Notes: a model not told the origin generated them from the letters alone. A stretch of 64,000 bases of DNA from Sphingomonas sp. Root710 (GCF_001429065.1 NZ_LMIB01000012.1:504506-568505); one strand, 5' to 3'; counted from the stretch's first letter, positions 49,574 through 59,670 are shown. Program-made: numbers and translations.

Positions 49574-51378
49574 TTGCACCCTCCGGCGTGGGTCATCTCG
49601 AGCAGCGTCTTCTGCATGTCCCACGCCCCGGTCGGGCAGCGCTCGGCGCACAAGCCGCAATGCAGGCAGACATCCTCGTCCTTCACCAGCACCCGCCCGG
49701 TGGCAAGGGTCGACGAGACGTAGAGGTCCTGCGCTAGGTTCATCGCGGGGGCTTTCAAGCGGGGCCGAAGCTCCTCCTCTGGCCCGTTGATCGTGAAGGT
49801 GATGCAGTCGGTCGGGCAGATGTCGACGCAGGCGTCGCACTCGATGCACAGCGGCTTGGCGAAGACCGTCTGGACGTCGCAGTTCAGGCAGCGCTGGGTC
49901 TCCGCCCAGCTACGCGGATCGTCGAAGCCCAGCTCGACCTCGGCCTTCACATCGCCCAGCGCCTGAGCAAGCGGCAGCAGCGGCACCTTCTGCCGGTCGT
50001 CGAGCGAGACGTCATTGTCATAGCTCCATTCGTGGATGCCCATCTTCTGCGACGAGACCTTCACGCCCGGTGGCGGACGCAGGCGAACATCGACGCCCCG
50101 GCAGAAATGGTCGATCGAGATCGCCGCATCATGGCCGTGCGCGACCGCCCAGATGATATTCTTCGGCCCGAAGGCCGCGTCGCCGCCGAAAAAGACCTGC
50201 GGCAGCGTCGACTGGAAAGTCGTCTCGTCGACCACCGGCATGCCCCAGCGGTCGAAGTCGAGACCGATGTCGCGCTCGATCCACGGGAAGCTGTTCTCCT
50301 GCCCCACCGCGATCAGCACCGCGTCGCACTCGAAATGCTGGTCGGGCTCACCGGTCGGCTGGAGGCTGCGGCGGCCATCGTCACCGATCACCGGCGCGAC
50401 CTTTTCGAAGGTGACTCCGGTCAGGCGGCCATCGGCATGGGTGAACTCCTTGGGGACCAGGAAATTGTGGATCGGGATGCCCTCATGCTGGGCATCCTCC
50501 TTCTCCCAGGGCGACGCCTTCATCTCGTCGAAGCCCGAGCGGACGATCACCTTCACATCCTCACCGCCCAGGCGGCGCGAAGTGCGGCAGCAATCCATCG
50601 CGGTGTTGCCGCCGCCCAGCACGATCACGCGCTTGCCGATGCTGTCGATATGGCCGAACGACACGTTCGATAGCCAGTCGATGCCGATATGGATGTCGGC
50701 GGCGGCCTCCTTGCGGCCGGGCAGGTCGAGGTCGCGTCCGCGCGGCGCGCCGGTGCCGACGAAGATCGCGTCATAATCCTCGCGCAGCAGCTTCGCGAGA
50801 CTCTCCACCCGCTCGCCCAGCCGCATGTGCAGGCCCATGCCGGTGATGAAGCCCATCTCCTCGTCGATCACGCTTTCGGGCAGGCGGAAACGCGGGATCT
50901 GGCTGCGGATCATGCCGCCCGCCTTGGCGTCGGCGTCATAGACGGTGACGTCATAGCCGAGCGGGGCAAGGTCGCGCGCGACGGTCATCGCCGCGGGGCC
51001 CGCGCCGATGCAAGCGACCTTTTTGCCGATCTTCTTCTTGGGCGGCACCGGCATCCGCGCCTGGACGTCGCCCTTGTTGTCGGCGGCGACGCGCTTCAGG
51101 CGGCAGATCGCCACCGGCTCCTCGTCGACCCGGCCGCGGCGGCAGGCAGGTTCGCACGGGCGGTCGCAGGTCCGCCCCAAAATTCCTGGAAAGACGTTGG
51201 ACTTCCAATTGACCATATAGGCGTCGGCATGACGCCCTTGCGCGATGAGGCGGATATATTCCGGAACGGGCGTGTGGGCCGGACAGGCCCATTGGCAATC
51301 GACGACCTTATGGAAATATTCCGGCGCCTCGATATTCGTAGGCTCCAACGCGAACACTCCTCTCCTTCGGCTCCGCAT
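49570..51378 (-). CDS. GltD-like FAD/NAD(P) oxidoreductase with C-terminal ferredoxin domain
   Basis: This 602-residue protein has an N-terminal Fe-S domain (CQWACPAHTPVPEYI, CDRPCEPACRRG), a GltD-type FAD/NAD(P) core (CIGAGPAAMTVARDLAPLGY, VLGGGNTAMDC) and a C-terminal 2[4Fe-4S] ferredoxin (CIECDACVDICPTDC, CLHCGLCAERCP). It should carry electrons between the 2-oxoacid oxidoreductase and NAD(P). MFALEPTN.. normally starts this family, so a GTG at 51357 may be the real start instead of ATG 51378. Confidence 0.92.
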   Translation of the reverse strand: MRSRRRGVFALEPTNIEAPEYFHKVVDCQWACPAHTPVPEYIRLIAQGRHADAYMVNWKSNVFPGILGRTCDRPCEPACRRGRVDEEPVAICRLKRVAADNKGDVQARMPVPPKKKIGKKVACIGAGPAAMTVARDLAPLGYDVTVYDADAKAGGMIRSQIPRFRLPESVIDEEMGFITGMGLHMRLGERVESLAKLLREDYDAIFVGTGAPRGRDLDLPGRKEAAADIHIGIDWLSNVSFGHIDSIGKRVIVLGGGNTAMDCCRTSRRLGGEDVKVIVRSGFDEMKASPWEKEDAQHEGIPIHNFLVPKEFTHADGRLTGVTFEKVAPVIGDDGRRSLQPTGEPDQHFECDAVLIAVGQENSFPWIERDIGLDFDRWGMPVVDETTFQSTLPQVFFGGDAAFGPKNIIWAVAHGHDAAISIDHFCRGVDVRLRPPPGVKVSSQKMGIHEWSYDNDVSLDDRQKVPLLPLAQALGDVKAEVELGFDDPRSWAETQRCLNCDVQTVFAKPLCIECDACVDICPTDCITFTINGPEEELRPRLKAPAMNLAQDLYVSSTLATGRVLVKDEDVCLHCGLCAERCPTGAWDMQKTLLEMTHAGGCK

Positions 51379-51602
51379 CGGGCAACGGACGATCCGGTGT
51401 ATCCAGATCTCCGATGCGCGCCCGTGCGGATGCTCGAACGACCCTTCTTAGCCCTCCCGGTCCACGCTATCCACCCTGTTTGATGTCTTTATCTTAGCGC
51501 GATTTGGCATAGCAGCTATCACCTGAACTGCATCCCTCCACGACAGGAGAGTCAGAAGATGCACCTGTCTCGACAGCGCCGGGCGCGGCCTTTATCGATC
51601 GG

Positions 51603-52871
51603 GTGAAAGCCGGGGCAGAGACAGTGCGATACGACCGCCGCAAACATGCCGCCCGCAGCACCGGCGATTTCGTCTTCAACCAGCTCATTCCCTATATCGG
51701 CAACAAGCGGAAGCTGCTGCCGCTGATCCAGCGCGCGGTGGAGGCCAGCGGGATCGTGCCCGGCGACAGCTTCGTCGATCTGTTCTCGGGCAGCGGCGTG
51801 GTCGCGCGTTTCGCCAAGGCGCAGGGCTTCCGCACCATCGCCAACGACTGGGAGCCTTATTCGGAGCAGATCAACCGCGCCTATATCGGCTGCAACGCCG
51901 CCCCCGCCTTCGCCGGGCGCAGCTATGCGGAGATGATCGCGCATCTCAACGCGCTGCCCCCGTCGGCCGGATGGGTGACCGATCACCTCTGCCCCGACGA
52001 TGACGACGCCTATGTCATCGGCCATGATCGCATGTTCTTCATGCGCAAGAACGGCATGCGGATCGACGCGATCCGCGAGGCGCTGGAACGGCTGCGCGGT
52101 GAGGGCGCGCTCGACGACGGGCAGTTCGCCTGCCTGCTCGCCCCGCTGCTCTATCAATGCTGCTACACCAGCAACACGTCCGGTCTGTTCAAGGGCTTTC
52201 ACGCGGGCTGGGGCGGCAGCAACGGCACCGCGCGCTACCGCATCTGCAGCGACCTGACGCTCGCCGCCGCCACACTGTTCGACAATGGCCAGGCCAATGA
52301 GGTCACCCGCCTCGATGCCCAGCGCTTCGCGCGCGAGCATGGCCGCGACTATGACTTCGTCTATGTCGACCCGCCCTATAATCAGCATCCCTATGGGTCG
52401 AACTACCATGTCCTCAACAGCGTCGCGCTGTGGGATAAGCCCGCGCTGGCGCGCAAGATCGGCGGCCGTGGCGACAAGTCGGCGATCCGCATGGATTGGC
52501 GAACCGAACGGCGCAGCCCCTATAATAGCGCGAAAGCCGCCACGGCGGCGCTCGCCGCGCTGATCGACGGCGTTCCCGCGCGCTGGATCGCGATCAGCTA
52601 CAGCACCGACGGCAACATCCCGCTGCTCGATCTCGCCCGCGCCGGCTGCGCACGCGGCGCGACCCAGAGCTTCGTCCAGCCCTATAAGCGCTACCGGGTC
52701 AGCGCCCAGCGCTTCTCGCCCAAGCCGATGAACGCCGAATTCGTGCTGCTGATAGACACCGCGCGCCCCGCGTCCTGCTCGCCCGAGGCGATCTGCGAAA
52801 CCATCCTCGAAGAGGAGCGGCGCGCGTTGCACAGCCATCCCGAAACGGGCGCGAACCAGCCCTCCGCCTGA
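51603..52871 (+). CDS. D12-class DNA adenine N6-methyltransferase
   Basis: This 422-residue enzyme has YIGNKRKLLPLI at 31-42, motif I DLFSGSGVVARF at 59-70 and the catalytic DPPY at 256-259 (YVDPPYNQHPYGSNY). This is the alpha-type D12 order of Dam and MboIA. No restriction endonuclease is next to it, so it is an orphan methylase or part of a dispersed system. The start is GTG at 51603, or GTG at 51624 closer to the conserved part. It is divergent from the oxidoreductase operon. Confidence 0.9.
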   Translation: MKAGAETVRYDRRKHAARSTGDFVFNQLIPYIGNKRKLLPLIQRAVEASGIVPGDSFVDLFSGSGVVARFAKAQGFRTIANDWEPYSEQINRAYIGCNAAPAFAGRSYAEMIAHLNALPPSAGWVTDHLCPDDDDAYVIGHDRMFFMRKNGMRIDAIREALERLRGEGALDDGQFACLLAPLLYQCCYTSNTSGLFKGFHAGWGGSNGTARYRICSDLTLAAATLFDNGQANEVTRLDAQRFAREHGRDYDFVYVDPPYNQHPYGSNYHVLNSVALWDKPALARKIGGRGDKSAIRMDWRTERRSPYNSAKAATAALAALIDGVPARWIAISYSTDGNIPLLDLARAGCARGATQSFVQPYKRYRVSAQRFSPKPMNAEFVLLIDTARPASCSPEAICETILEEERRALHSHPETGANQPSA

Positions 52872-52911
52872 GCCGCTTGCCTTTCCCGTCAAATAGGACA
52901 TGTCTTTAGCC

Positions 52912-53112
52912 ATGGCACAGCGTCCAACCCGATGGCGTCGGCAATCAGGAAGCGGCTCCGCGCGGCGGCGCAGGAGCAGCGGCGCACGCGGCGGCCAACT
53001 GATCTGGCTCCTTGCCGCGCTGGGCTTCATATTGTGGCTCGGGTTGGGCGAACCGCTCAAGACGCTGGATCACGCGCTCGCCCTGATCGGTTTCCAGGAC
53101 AAAGAACGCTAG
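52912..53112 (+). CDS. Small basic single-span membrane protein
   Basis: This 66-residue protein has a very Arg-rich N-terminus (RWRRQSGSGSARRRRSS) and one hydrophobic helix (LIWLLAALGFILWLGL), so the basic part should stay in the cytosol and could touch DNA or phospholipid. An ATG at 52900 is an alternative start. It overlaps the convergent gene by 4 bp. Function unknown. Confidence 0.55.
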   Translation: MAQRPTRWRRQSGSGSARRRRSSGARGGQLIWLLAALGFILWLGLGEPLKTLDHALALIGFQDKER

Positions 53113-53333
53113 ATCGGCACGCTGAATTTGATCTTCTTGCCCCGCAGCTTGAGACGGGCGCCCCGATCCTCTTCGGGAAGATCGACCAGCGACGGCAGCA
53201 TCCACTGCTCGTCGTCATCGGCATCCTCGACCGCCATCTGCTGCGCGATCACGGCGTCGAGATCAAAATCGTCGGGCGCGGCCGCGGGCTGGGCCATGGC
53301 GATGCCGGCGGAGATCAGCAAAAGGTCGAGCAC
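53109..53333 (-). CDS. Small exported acidic protein
   Basis: This 74-residue protein starts at GTG after AGGACAGG and has a short signal-like N-terminus (LDLLLISAGIAMAQPAA) followed by an acidic mature part (DFDLDAVIAQQMAVEDADDD) and a basic C-terminal end (RLKLRGKKIKFSVPI). No family is recognised. Its ATG alternative at 53432 would put a stretch of unrelated residues before the signal, so the later start is preferred. Confidence 0.55.
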   Translation of the reverse strand: MLDLLLISAGIAMAQPAAAPDDFDLDAVIAQQMAVEDADDDEQWMLPSLVDLPEEDRGARLKLRGKKIKFSVPI

Positions 53334-53451
53334 ATCACATCCTGTCCTGCGCCCCGTGTAAAAAGGCGCGACGGACCAAAGCGTTCCCGTCGCCTCTGGA
53401 CCCGGCGCGCCAAATCGGTAAAGTGGATGCACTTATAAGGAGAGGATCGTC

Positions 53452-54351
53452 ATGACCGCGCTCACCCAGACGCCGCGCTATCCCTATTGGCCTATCACGC
53501 GCGGCCGCCGCTTCGCGCTGCCCAGCGGCGCGCGGGTGGCGCTGCTCGTCTATCTCAACATCGAGCATTTCCCGATCGACGTCCCCTTCCCCGCCCATGC
53601 CATCTATCCCGGCACCCAGCATATGGTGCCCGACATCCTCAACTATGGCTGGCGCGACTATGGCAACCGGGTCGGCATCTGGCGGATGATGGAGCTGCTG
53701 TCGGGCTTCGGCATCCGCGCCAGCGTCAACCTCCACTCCGACGTCTGCCGCGAATATCCCGAGCTGATCAAGGCAGGCGAGGCGCTGAAGTGGGACTGGA
53801 ACGCGCAGGGCCGCACCTCCGCCGACATCCTGACCAGCATGAGCGACGATCAGGTCCGCGCGATCGTCACCGAAACGATCGACACGATAGCCCAGGCGAC
53901 CGGCCGTCGCCCCCGCGGCTGGATGGGATCGCACCTCGCCGAGACCGCGACGACGCCCGACATCCTCGCAGAGGCCGGAATCCAGTTCATCAGCGACTAT
54001 GCCTGTGACGACCAACCCTTCCCGATGCGGGTTACGAAGGGCGACCTGCTGTCGATGCCCTATGCGCTCGAATGCAACGACGTCCCCGGCGTGCTCGGCA
54101 AGGGCCTCACCGCACGCGACTTCGCCGACATGCTGATCGACCAGTTCGACGAGATGTACGAGGAGGGGGCGACGATCCCCCGGGTGATGCCCGTGTCGCT
54201 TCACCCCTTCATCTCGGGCCACGCCTTCCGCATCCGCCACCTGCGCCGCGCCTTCGAGCATATCACCGGCCACGACGGCGTGTGGCTCGCGACCTGCGAC
54301 GACATCAACGCCCATTTCCGGGCGACATGCTCGATGGAGGTGGCTGACTAG
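53452..54351 (+). CDS. Polysaccharide deacetylase family protein
   Basis: This 299-residue cytosolic enzyme has the NodB-like deacetylase fold. RASVNLHSDVCREYPELI and GWMGSHLAETATTPDILAEAG carry family positions, and SLHPFISGHAFRIRHLRR is a late conserved block. It resembles the PuuE/allantoinase-like branch more than chitin deacetylases, because it lacks a signal peptide and is of the long, non-secreted kind. Its substrate could be a small amide such as a ureide. AAGGAGAGG precedes the ATG. Confidence 0.87.
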   Translation: MTALTQTPRYPYWPITRGRRFALPSGARVALLVYLNIEHFPIDVPFPAHAIYPGTQHMVPDILNYGWRDYGNRVGIWRMMELLSGFGIRASVNLHSDVCREYPELIKAGEALKWDWNAQGRTSADILTSMSDDQVRAIVTETIDTIAQATGRRPRGWMGSHLAETATTPDILAEAGIQFISDYACDDQPFPMRVTKGDLLSMPYALECNDVPGVLGKGLTARDFADMLIDQFDEMYEEGATIPRVMPVSLHPFISGHAFRIRHLRRAFEHITGHDGVWLATCDDINAHFRATCSMEVAD

Positions 54352-54355
54352 CCTA

Positions 54356-54378
54356 TTCCTCCCCGGCACGGGGAGGAA
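54356..54378. terminator. Hairpin between two convergent genes
   Basis: TTCCTCCCC (54356-54364) pairs with GGGGAGGAA (54370-54378) around GGCAC. No strong T tract follows. It lies between the 3' ends of the deacetylase and serine dehydratase genes and probably helps end both transcripts. Confidence 0.5.
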
Positions 54379-54387
54379 CTTACCTCC

Positions 54388-55809
54388 TCAACACTCCACG
54401 ACATTAACCGCGAGCCCGCCGAGACTCGTCTCCTTGTAGCGGCTCTGCATGTCCTCGCCGGTCTGGCGCATCGTCTCGATCACCGCGTCGAGGCTGACGA
54501 CATGGCGGCCGTCGCCCTGCAGCGCGAGATAGGCGGCGTTGATCGCCTTGACCGCGCCCATCGTATTGCGTTCGATGCAGGGGATCTGGACGAGCCCGCC
54601 GATCGGATCGCAGGTGAGCCCGAGATTATGCTCCATGCCGATCTCGGCGGCATTCTCGATCTGGGCGTTGGTCCCGCCCAGCACCGCCGCGAGGCCCGCC
54701 GCCGCCATCGAGCAGGCGACGCCGACCTCGCCCTGGCAGCCCATTTCCGCCGCCGAGATCGACGCGCGCTTCTTGTAGAGGAAGCCGATCGCCGAAGCGG
54801 TGAGCAGGAAGCACCGCACCCCTTCGGCATCCGCGCCGGGAATGAAGTCGCGATAATAGCGGATCACCGCCGGGATCACCCCCGCCGCGCCATTGGTCGG
54901 CGCGGTGACGACGCGCCCGCCGGCCGCATTCTCCTCGTTCACCGCCAGCGCGAAAAGGCTGACCCATTCGAACACCCGGGCATATTGCTGGTCGGCGGGC
55001 TGCGCGCGCAGCCGGGCATGGATCGCCTTCGCGCGCCGCTTCACCTTGAGCCCGCCGGGCAGCAGCCCCTCCTCGCGCATGCCGCGCTCGATCGAGCCGT
55101 TCATCGCCTCGGCGATCCGGTCGAGCAGCGCGTCGGTTTCGGCGCGGGGCCGCCAAGCTTCCTCGTTGCGCGCGACGATCGCCGCGATCGACAAGCCGGT
55201 CTCCTCGCCCGCCGCCAGCATCTCCGCCGCCGAAGCGAAGGGGTGCCGCTGGACGATATTGTGGCTGCGCAGCGCCAGCGTCTCGCCGACCGCGACGATC
55301 GCGCCGCCGCCGACCGAGTGATATTCGCGCTCCACCGTCGCGCCGTTTGCAAGCGTCGCGGCAAAGCGGATCGCGTTCGAATGACCTTCAAGGAACTCGC
55401 CCTTGCGGAAGATCAGGTCGCGTTCCTCGTCGAACGGCACCGGGCCCAGGATGGTCGCGATGCGCTTCTCTGCACGGATCGCGTCTACGATGCCGGGAAT
55501 CGCGGCGGGGTCGACCGCTTCGGGCGTCTCGCCCGACAGGCCGAGCAGGATCGCCCGGTCGGTGGCGTGGCCATGGCCGGTGAGCGCGAGGCTGCCGAAC
55601 AGCTCGACCCGGATCGCCGTCACCGGCTGCGTCGCCTTGGCCACCTCCTCGATGAAGGCGAAGGCCGCGCGCATCGGCCCAACCGTGTGCGAACTCGACG
55701 GCCCGATGCCGATCGTGAAGAGATCGGCAACGCTGATCGCGACGCTGCTGTCGATCCGCGATCGTTCGCGGGGGCGGTTGTCCTGGTTCGCTTCGGTCGG
55801 CATCGGCAC
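54388..55809 (-). CDS. L-serine ammonia-lyase (iron-sulfur type)
   Basis: This 473-residue single-chain enzyme deaminates L-serine to pyruvate. The alpha and beta parts are fused: the N-terminal part begins [20 protein letters not shown], and the C-terminal part has [20 protein letters not shown] and [19 protein letters not shown], which supply the Cys ligands of the [4Fe-4S] cluster. The length matches SdaA/SdaB. A tandem glycine riboswitch lies directly upstream, so the gene is probably turned on by glycine. The N-terminal 20 residues before IDSSVAIS are loose. Confidence 0.95.
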   Translation of the reverse strand: MPMPTEANQDNRPRERSRIDSSVAISVADLFTIGIGPSSSHTVGPMRAAFAFIEEVAKATQPVTAIRVELFGSLALTGHGHATDRAILLGLSGETPEAVDPAAIPGIVDAIRAEKRIATILGPVPFDEERDLIFRKGEFLEGHSNAIRFAATLANGATVEREYHSVGGGAIVAVGETLALRSHNIVQRHPFASAAEMLAAGEETGLSIAAIVARNEEAWRPRAETDALLDRIAEAMNGSIERGMREEGLLPGGLKVKRRAKAIHARLRAQPADQQYARVFEWVSLFALAVNEENAAGGRVVTAPTNGAAGVIPAVIRYYRDFIPGADAEGVRCFLLTASAIGFLYKKRASISAAEMGCQGEVGVACSMAAAGLAAVLGGTNAQIENAAEIGMEHNLGLTCDPIGGLVQIPCIERNTMGAVKAINAAYLALQGDGRHVVSLDAVIETMRQTGEDMQSRYKETSLGGLAVNVVEC

Positions 55810-55837
55810 TCCACATCGGCGTCACCGCCGGTTTCGT

Positions 55838-55992
55838 GCCCCCTCTGTCGCTTGCGCCTGAGATCGCTATCCCGTCGGCGGACGCCCTGCGGCGTCACTT
55901 TCCAGAGTGTCGTCCCGCGCCGGTCCTTTGTGCCTGAGAGTTTCCGGGGCGGTTGCTCCTTCGGCGCCGGCTCCTGGCCGGTCTCTCCCTGC
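55838..55992 (-). promoter_or_regulatory. Tandem glycine riboswitch of the serine dehydratase gene
   Basis: The minus strand carries the glycine-aptamer consensus twice. The first has GGAGAGAC, CGCCGAAGGAGCAAC, AAACTCTCAGGCACAAAGGACCG (as separate blocks). The second has ACTCTGGAAAGTG, CGCCGACGGGA, ATCTCAGGCGCAAGCGACAGAGG, with its P1 formed by CTCTG and CAGAG. It ends about 30 nt before the start codon, so the expression platform must sit near the ribosome site. Glycine usually switches such genes on. Confidence 0.93.
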
Positions 55993-56053
55993 GCGGGGCC
56001 CGCCACCGGCGGACGCGGCCAGGATAGAGGCCGCGTGCCGGAAAGCAACGGCG

Positions 56054-57940
56054 TCAGTCGACGATCGGCAACAGCACCGCGCTCGCCGCCGCGCCGCCGG
56101 TGAATATGCTCTGCGTCGCCTTGCGATAATCGCCGGGCTTGGCGAAGAAGATGTTCTTCACATAGCTTTGCGGATTGCGGTCATAGAGCGGGAACCAGCT
56201 CGACTGGATCTGCACCATGATGCGGTGGCCGGGCATGAAGCTGTGGTTCACCGCGGGGAGCAGGAAGCGGTAATTCTCCACCTTGCCTGGCTTGAGCGGG
56301 CGGGGCTTGTCGAACCCGTCGACATAGCGGCCGCGGAAGATCTCCATGCCGATGCCGAGCTGATAGCCGGCGAGCTTGGGATCGCTGGTCAGCTCTTCCG
56401 GATAGACGTCGATCAGCTTGACCACCCAGTCGCTGTCGGTGCCGCTCGTCGCGGCGTGGAGGTCGACCATCGGCTGGCCCAGGATATGCACCGCCTTGGT
56501 CAGCGGCGGGGTGACATAGGTCAGAACGTCAGGCCGGCCATCGGCATGGCGCTGATCGGAGACGAGCCAGGGCTTCCACACATCGGCCTGATCCCAATGG
56601 ACCGGTCGCGCCACGAAGGGCACCGGCTTCGCCGGATCGGACACATAGTCGTCATGCCCGCCCTTCGCCGCCTTGTCCCAGCCGAGCGAAGCCCCGGTCT
56701 GCAGGTAGAGCGGGGTCAGCTTCGTATCGAAGATCGCGGCGGTCGGCTGCCAGCGTTTCGCGCCGCTGTCATAGGTCAGCACCGGCGGGGTCACCGCGCG
56801 CGGCGCGTTCGTCTTCACATATTGGTCGAGGAAGGGCTTCATCACGTCGCGGCGGAATTGCAGCGCGGTGTCCCCGGTGAAGCGCAGCGGCCCCAGCGTG
56901 GTGCCGTCATAATTGACCCCGCTGTGCCGCCACGGCCCGATCACCAGATGGAGCCGCCCGTCGGGATCCTTGGGTTTCAGCGCGCGATAGACCGCGGGCG
57001 CGCCATAGCTGTCCTCCTGGTCCCACTGCCCGACGACCAGCATCATCGGCACGGTGAAGGGCCGCGCGGCGAGCGCCTTGTCGACCGCCTGACCCTTCCA
57101 GTAATCGTCATAGGCCGGATGCTCCTGCAGCTTGCGCGCGACGGGAAAGGCGTCGAGCCCATAGGCCTTCACATAATCGCCCGCCGATCCGGCCTTCAGC
57201 CACAGCGCATATTGGTCGCCGGTGCCCGACGACACCGGGCCGCCATCGTCCTTCGATGCCATCTGCCCGGTGAGATAGTCGTAGGAAGCCTGGCGGAAGG
57301 CGCCGTTGTGGAACCAGTCGTCGCCGATCCAGCCATCGGCCATCGGGCTCATCGGCACCACCGCCTTCAGCGCGGGATGCGGATCGACCGTCGCCATCAG
57401 CGTGGTGAAGCCGCCATAGGAGGATCCCGTCACCGCGACGCGGCCGTTGCTCTCCGGCACGTTCTTCACCAGCCAGTCGATCGTATCATAGGCATCGGTC
57501 GCATGATCGACCGGTGTGTCGTTGAGCGGACCGCGCAGCGGGCGGACCATCACATAATCGCCCTCGGACCGGTTGCGCCCGCGCACATCCTCATAGACGC
57601 GGATATAGCCGTCATTGACGAATTCGGCGTCGGAGACGGGCAATATCTCCTCGATCTTCTGGCTCGGATTGCGGCTCGTCGCCTTGCCGGCATTGTAGGG
57701 GGTGCGCGTCAGCAGGATCGGCGCGTCCTGCGTGCCCTTGCGCATCACGATGACGGCGAACATCTTCTTGCCGTCGCGCATCGGGATCATCACCTCGCGG
57801 CGGATATAGTCCGCCTCGGGCCGGGTGGCGTCGAACGCCGCCGGGATATCGGGCGTCATCGGTGCGGTCATGGTCTGGGCGAAGGCGGTGGTGGCGAGCG
57901 CGGCAAGCGCCGCGGCGGCAAGGAAGCGCCGGCTGATCAT
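56054..57940 (-). CDS. CocE/NonD-family alpha/beta hydrolase (amino-acid ester hydrolase-like)
   Basis: This 628-residue secreted enzyme has a signal peptide ([16 protein letters not shown], cleavage near 22), an alpha/beta-hydrolase domain with Ser174 in GSSYGGF, an Asp in GQWDQED and a His in GPWRHSGVN, and a C-terminal jelly-roll domain. This is the layout of alpha-amino-acid ester hydrolases and X-Pro dipeptidyl peptidases. It should act on amino-acid esters or acylated peptides in the periplasm. It is divergent from trpG and ends just before the glycine riboswitch. Confidence 0.93.
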   Translation of the reverse strand: MISRRFLAAAALAALATTAFAQTMTAPMTPDIPAAFDATRPEADYIRREVMIPMRDGKKMFAVIVMRKGTQDAPILLTRTPYNAGKATSRNPSQKIEEILPVSDAEFVNDGYIRVYEDVRGRNRSEGDYVMVRPLRGPLNDTPVDHATDAYDTIDWLVKNVPESNGRVAVTGSSYGGFTTLMATVDPHPALKAVVPMSPMADGWIGDDWFHNGAFRQASYDYLTGQMASKDDGGPVSSGTGDQYALWLKAGSAGDYVKAYGLDAFPVARKLQEHPAYDDYWKGQAVDKALAARPFTVPMMLVVGQWDQEDSYGAPAVYRALKPKDPDGRLHLVIGPWRHSGVNYDGTTLGPLRFTGDTALQFRRDVMKPFLDQYVKTNAPRAVTPPVLTYDSGAKRWQPTAAIFDTKLTPLYLQTGASLGWDKAAKGGHDDYVSDPAKPVPFVARPVHWDQADVWKPWLVSDQRHADGRPDVLTYVTPPLTKAVHILGQPMVDLHAATSGTDSDWVVKLIDVYPEELTSDPKLAGYQLGIGMEIFRGRYVDGFDKPRPLKPGKVENYRFLLPAVNHSFMPGHRIMVQIQSSWFPLYDRNPQSYVKNIFFAKPGDYRKATQSIFTGGAAASAVLLPIVD

Positions 57941-58068
57941 GGGGAGGTCTCCACGTAATTTTATGTCGCGACCCTATGCCGATCTCGCGGCGGGCGGAAG
58001 CGGGAAAGACGCGCGGCATCGGGCCATCCTCTTCCCCCGGAGGGCCGCGCCCGCTACAGGCGCATTCC

Positions 58069-58662
58069 ATGATCCTCGTCATCGACAATTATGACAGCTT
58101 CACCTGGAACCTGGTCCATTATCTGATGGAGCTCGGGGCCGAAGTCGAAGTCGTGCGCAACGACGCGATCGGCGTCGGCCAGGCAATGTCGAGCGGGGCC
58201 GAAGCCTTCCTGATCTCGCCGGGCCCCTGCACCCCCAACGAAGCGGGCATCTCGCTCGAACTGGTCGGCGCCTGCGCGGCGGAGAAGCGGCCGCTGCTTG
58301 GGGTCTGCCTCGGCCATCAGTCGATCGGCCAATATTTCGGCGGCCAGGTGATCCGCGCGCCGCAGCTGATGCACGGCAAGACCAGCCCGATCCTCCATGA
58401 CAATAGCGGCCTCTACGAAGGCCTGCCCTCGCCCTTCACCGCGACCCGCTATCACTCGCTGATCGTGCCCGAGGAGGGGATGCCCGCCGATCTGGTGATC
58501 AACGCGCGCACCCCCGATGGGCAGGTGATGGGCGTGCGCCACGCGACCCTGCCGATCCACGGCGTTCAGTTCCATCCGGAAAGCATCGCCACCGAACATG
58601 GCCATGCGATGCTCGCCAATTTCATGCGCGCGGCCGGGATGAAGGTGAAGGAGCGCGCCTGA
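58069..58662 (+). CDS. trpG: Anthranilate/aminodeoxychorismate synthase glutaminase subunit
   Basis: This 197-residue class I glutamine amidotransferase starts [19 protein letters not shown] and has the nucleophile Cys80 in [16 protein letters not shown] and the His/Glu pair in [14 protein letters not shown]. TrpG and PabA are alike; adjacency to trpD favours TrpG. trpE is not in the window. The ATG at 58069 is fixed by the conserved start. trpD follows after 1 nt. Confidence 0.93.
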   Translation: MILVIDNYDSFTWNLVHYLMELGAEVEVVRNDAIGVGQAMSSGAEAFLISPGPCTPNEAGISLELVGACAAEKRPLLGVCLGHQSIGQYFGGQVIRAPQLMHGKTSPILHDNSGLYEGLPSPFTATRYHSLIVPEEGMPADLVINARTPDGQVMGVRHATLPIHGVQFHPESIATEHGHAMLANFMRAAGMKVKERA

Positions 58663-58663
58663 C

Positions 58664-59650
58664 TTGGGCACACTGCCGGATCCGCTCTTCCCGCTCGATC
58701 AGCAGACCGCCTACGAGATTTTCTCGGGCGTATTCGATGGCGCTTATGACGAGGAAGATCTGTTCGCCTTCCTGACCGGCATGGCCGAACGCGACGAGAC
58801 CAGCCCCGAGATCGCAGGCGCGGCGCTGGCGATGCGCGAGCGCATGGTGACCATCGCCGCTCCGCCCGGCACGATCGACGTGTGCGGCACCGGCGGCGAC
58901 GGCGCGCACAGCCTGAATGTCTCCACCGCGGTCGCGATCGTCGTCGCTGGGGCGGGGGTGCCGGTCGCCAAGCATGGCAACCGCGCGGCATCGTCGAAGG
59001 CGGGTGCCGCCGACACATTGGAGGCGCTCGGCCTCGATCTCGACCGCGCGTCCGAGCGGGCCGAGGGGTCGCTCGCCGAGATCGGCCTGTGCTTCCTCTT
59101 CGCGCAGAAGCACCACCCCGCGCTCAAGCCGCTCGGCCCCATCCGCAAGCGCATCGCGCGGCGCACGATCTTCAACCTGCTCGGGCCGATCTGCAATCCG
59201 GCCGGCGTCACCCGCCAGCTGATCGGCGTCGCCCGGCCCGACTTCATCCCCGTCTATGCCGGCGCGATCGAGCGGATCGGCTGCGACGCGATGATGCTGG
59301 TCGCGGGCGACGAACCGCTCGACGAACTGTCGATCGGCGGGCCCAGCAGTATTTTCCGCCTCGGCGGCATCGGCTTCGGCCCCGAACGCTTCGAACCCGG
59401 CCTCGCGGGGCTGGAGCGCCACCCGCTCGACGCAATCCGCGGCGGCGATCCCGCCTATAACGCCGCCGCCCTCGCCCGCCTGCTCGACGGCGAGGCCGGG
59501 GCCTATCGCGACGCGGTCCTCCTCAACGCCGCCGCCGCGCTGATCGTCGCGGGCAAGGCGGACGGCTGGGCGGCGGGCGTGGCGCTCGCGGCCGAGAGCA
59601 TCGACAGCGGCGCGGCCAAGGCGCTGCTGGCGAAATGGATCGCTTTTTAA
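58664..59650 (+). CDS. trpD: Anthranilate phosphoribosyltransferase
   Basis: This 328-residue enzyme joins anthranilate to PRPP. The PRPP/metal loop is CGTGGDGAHSLNVSTA, the anthranilate pocket includes KHGNRAASSKAGAADTLEALG, and GPICNPAG is present. The start is TTG at 58664, one base after the trpG stop, so the two are translationally coupled. trpC is not next; a 91-bp palindrome follows. Confidence 0.96.
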   Translation: MGTLPDPLFPLDQQTAYEIFSGVFDGAYDEEDLFAFLTGMAERDETSPEIAGAALAMRERMVTIAAPPGTIDVCGTGGDGAHSLNVSTAVAIVVAGAGVPVAKHGNRAASSKAGAADTLEALGLDLDRASERAEGSLAEIGLCFLFAQKHHPALKPLGPIRKRIARRTIFNLLGPICNPAGVTRQLIGVARPDFIPVYAGAIERIGCDAMMLVAGDEPLDELSIGGPSSIFRLGGIGFGPERFEPGLAGLERHPLDAIRGGDPAYNAAALARLLDGEAGAYRDAVLLNAAAALIVAGKADGWAAGVALAAESIDSGAAKALLAKWIAF

Positions 59651-59670
59651 ACTCGCTTCAAACCCACACC

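Noticed and set aside
54502-57958. Long plus-strand frames opposite the serine dehydratase and CocE genes
   Set aside because: The opposite strand encodes well-conserved enzymes and a riboswitch; the plus-strand products are low-complexity Arg/Asp/His-rich sequences.
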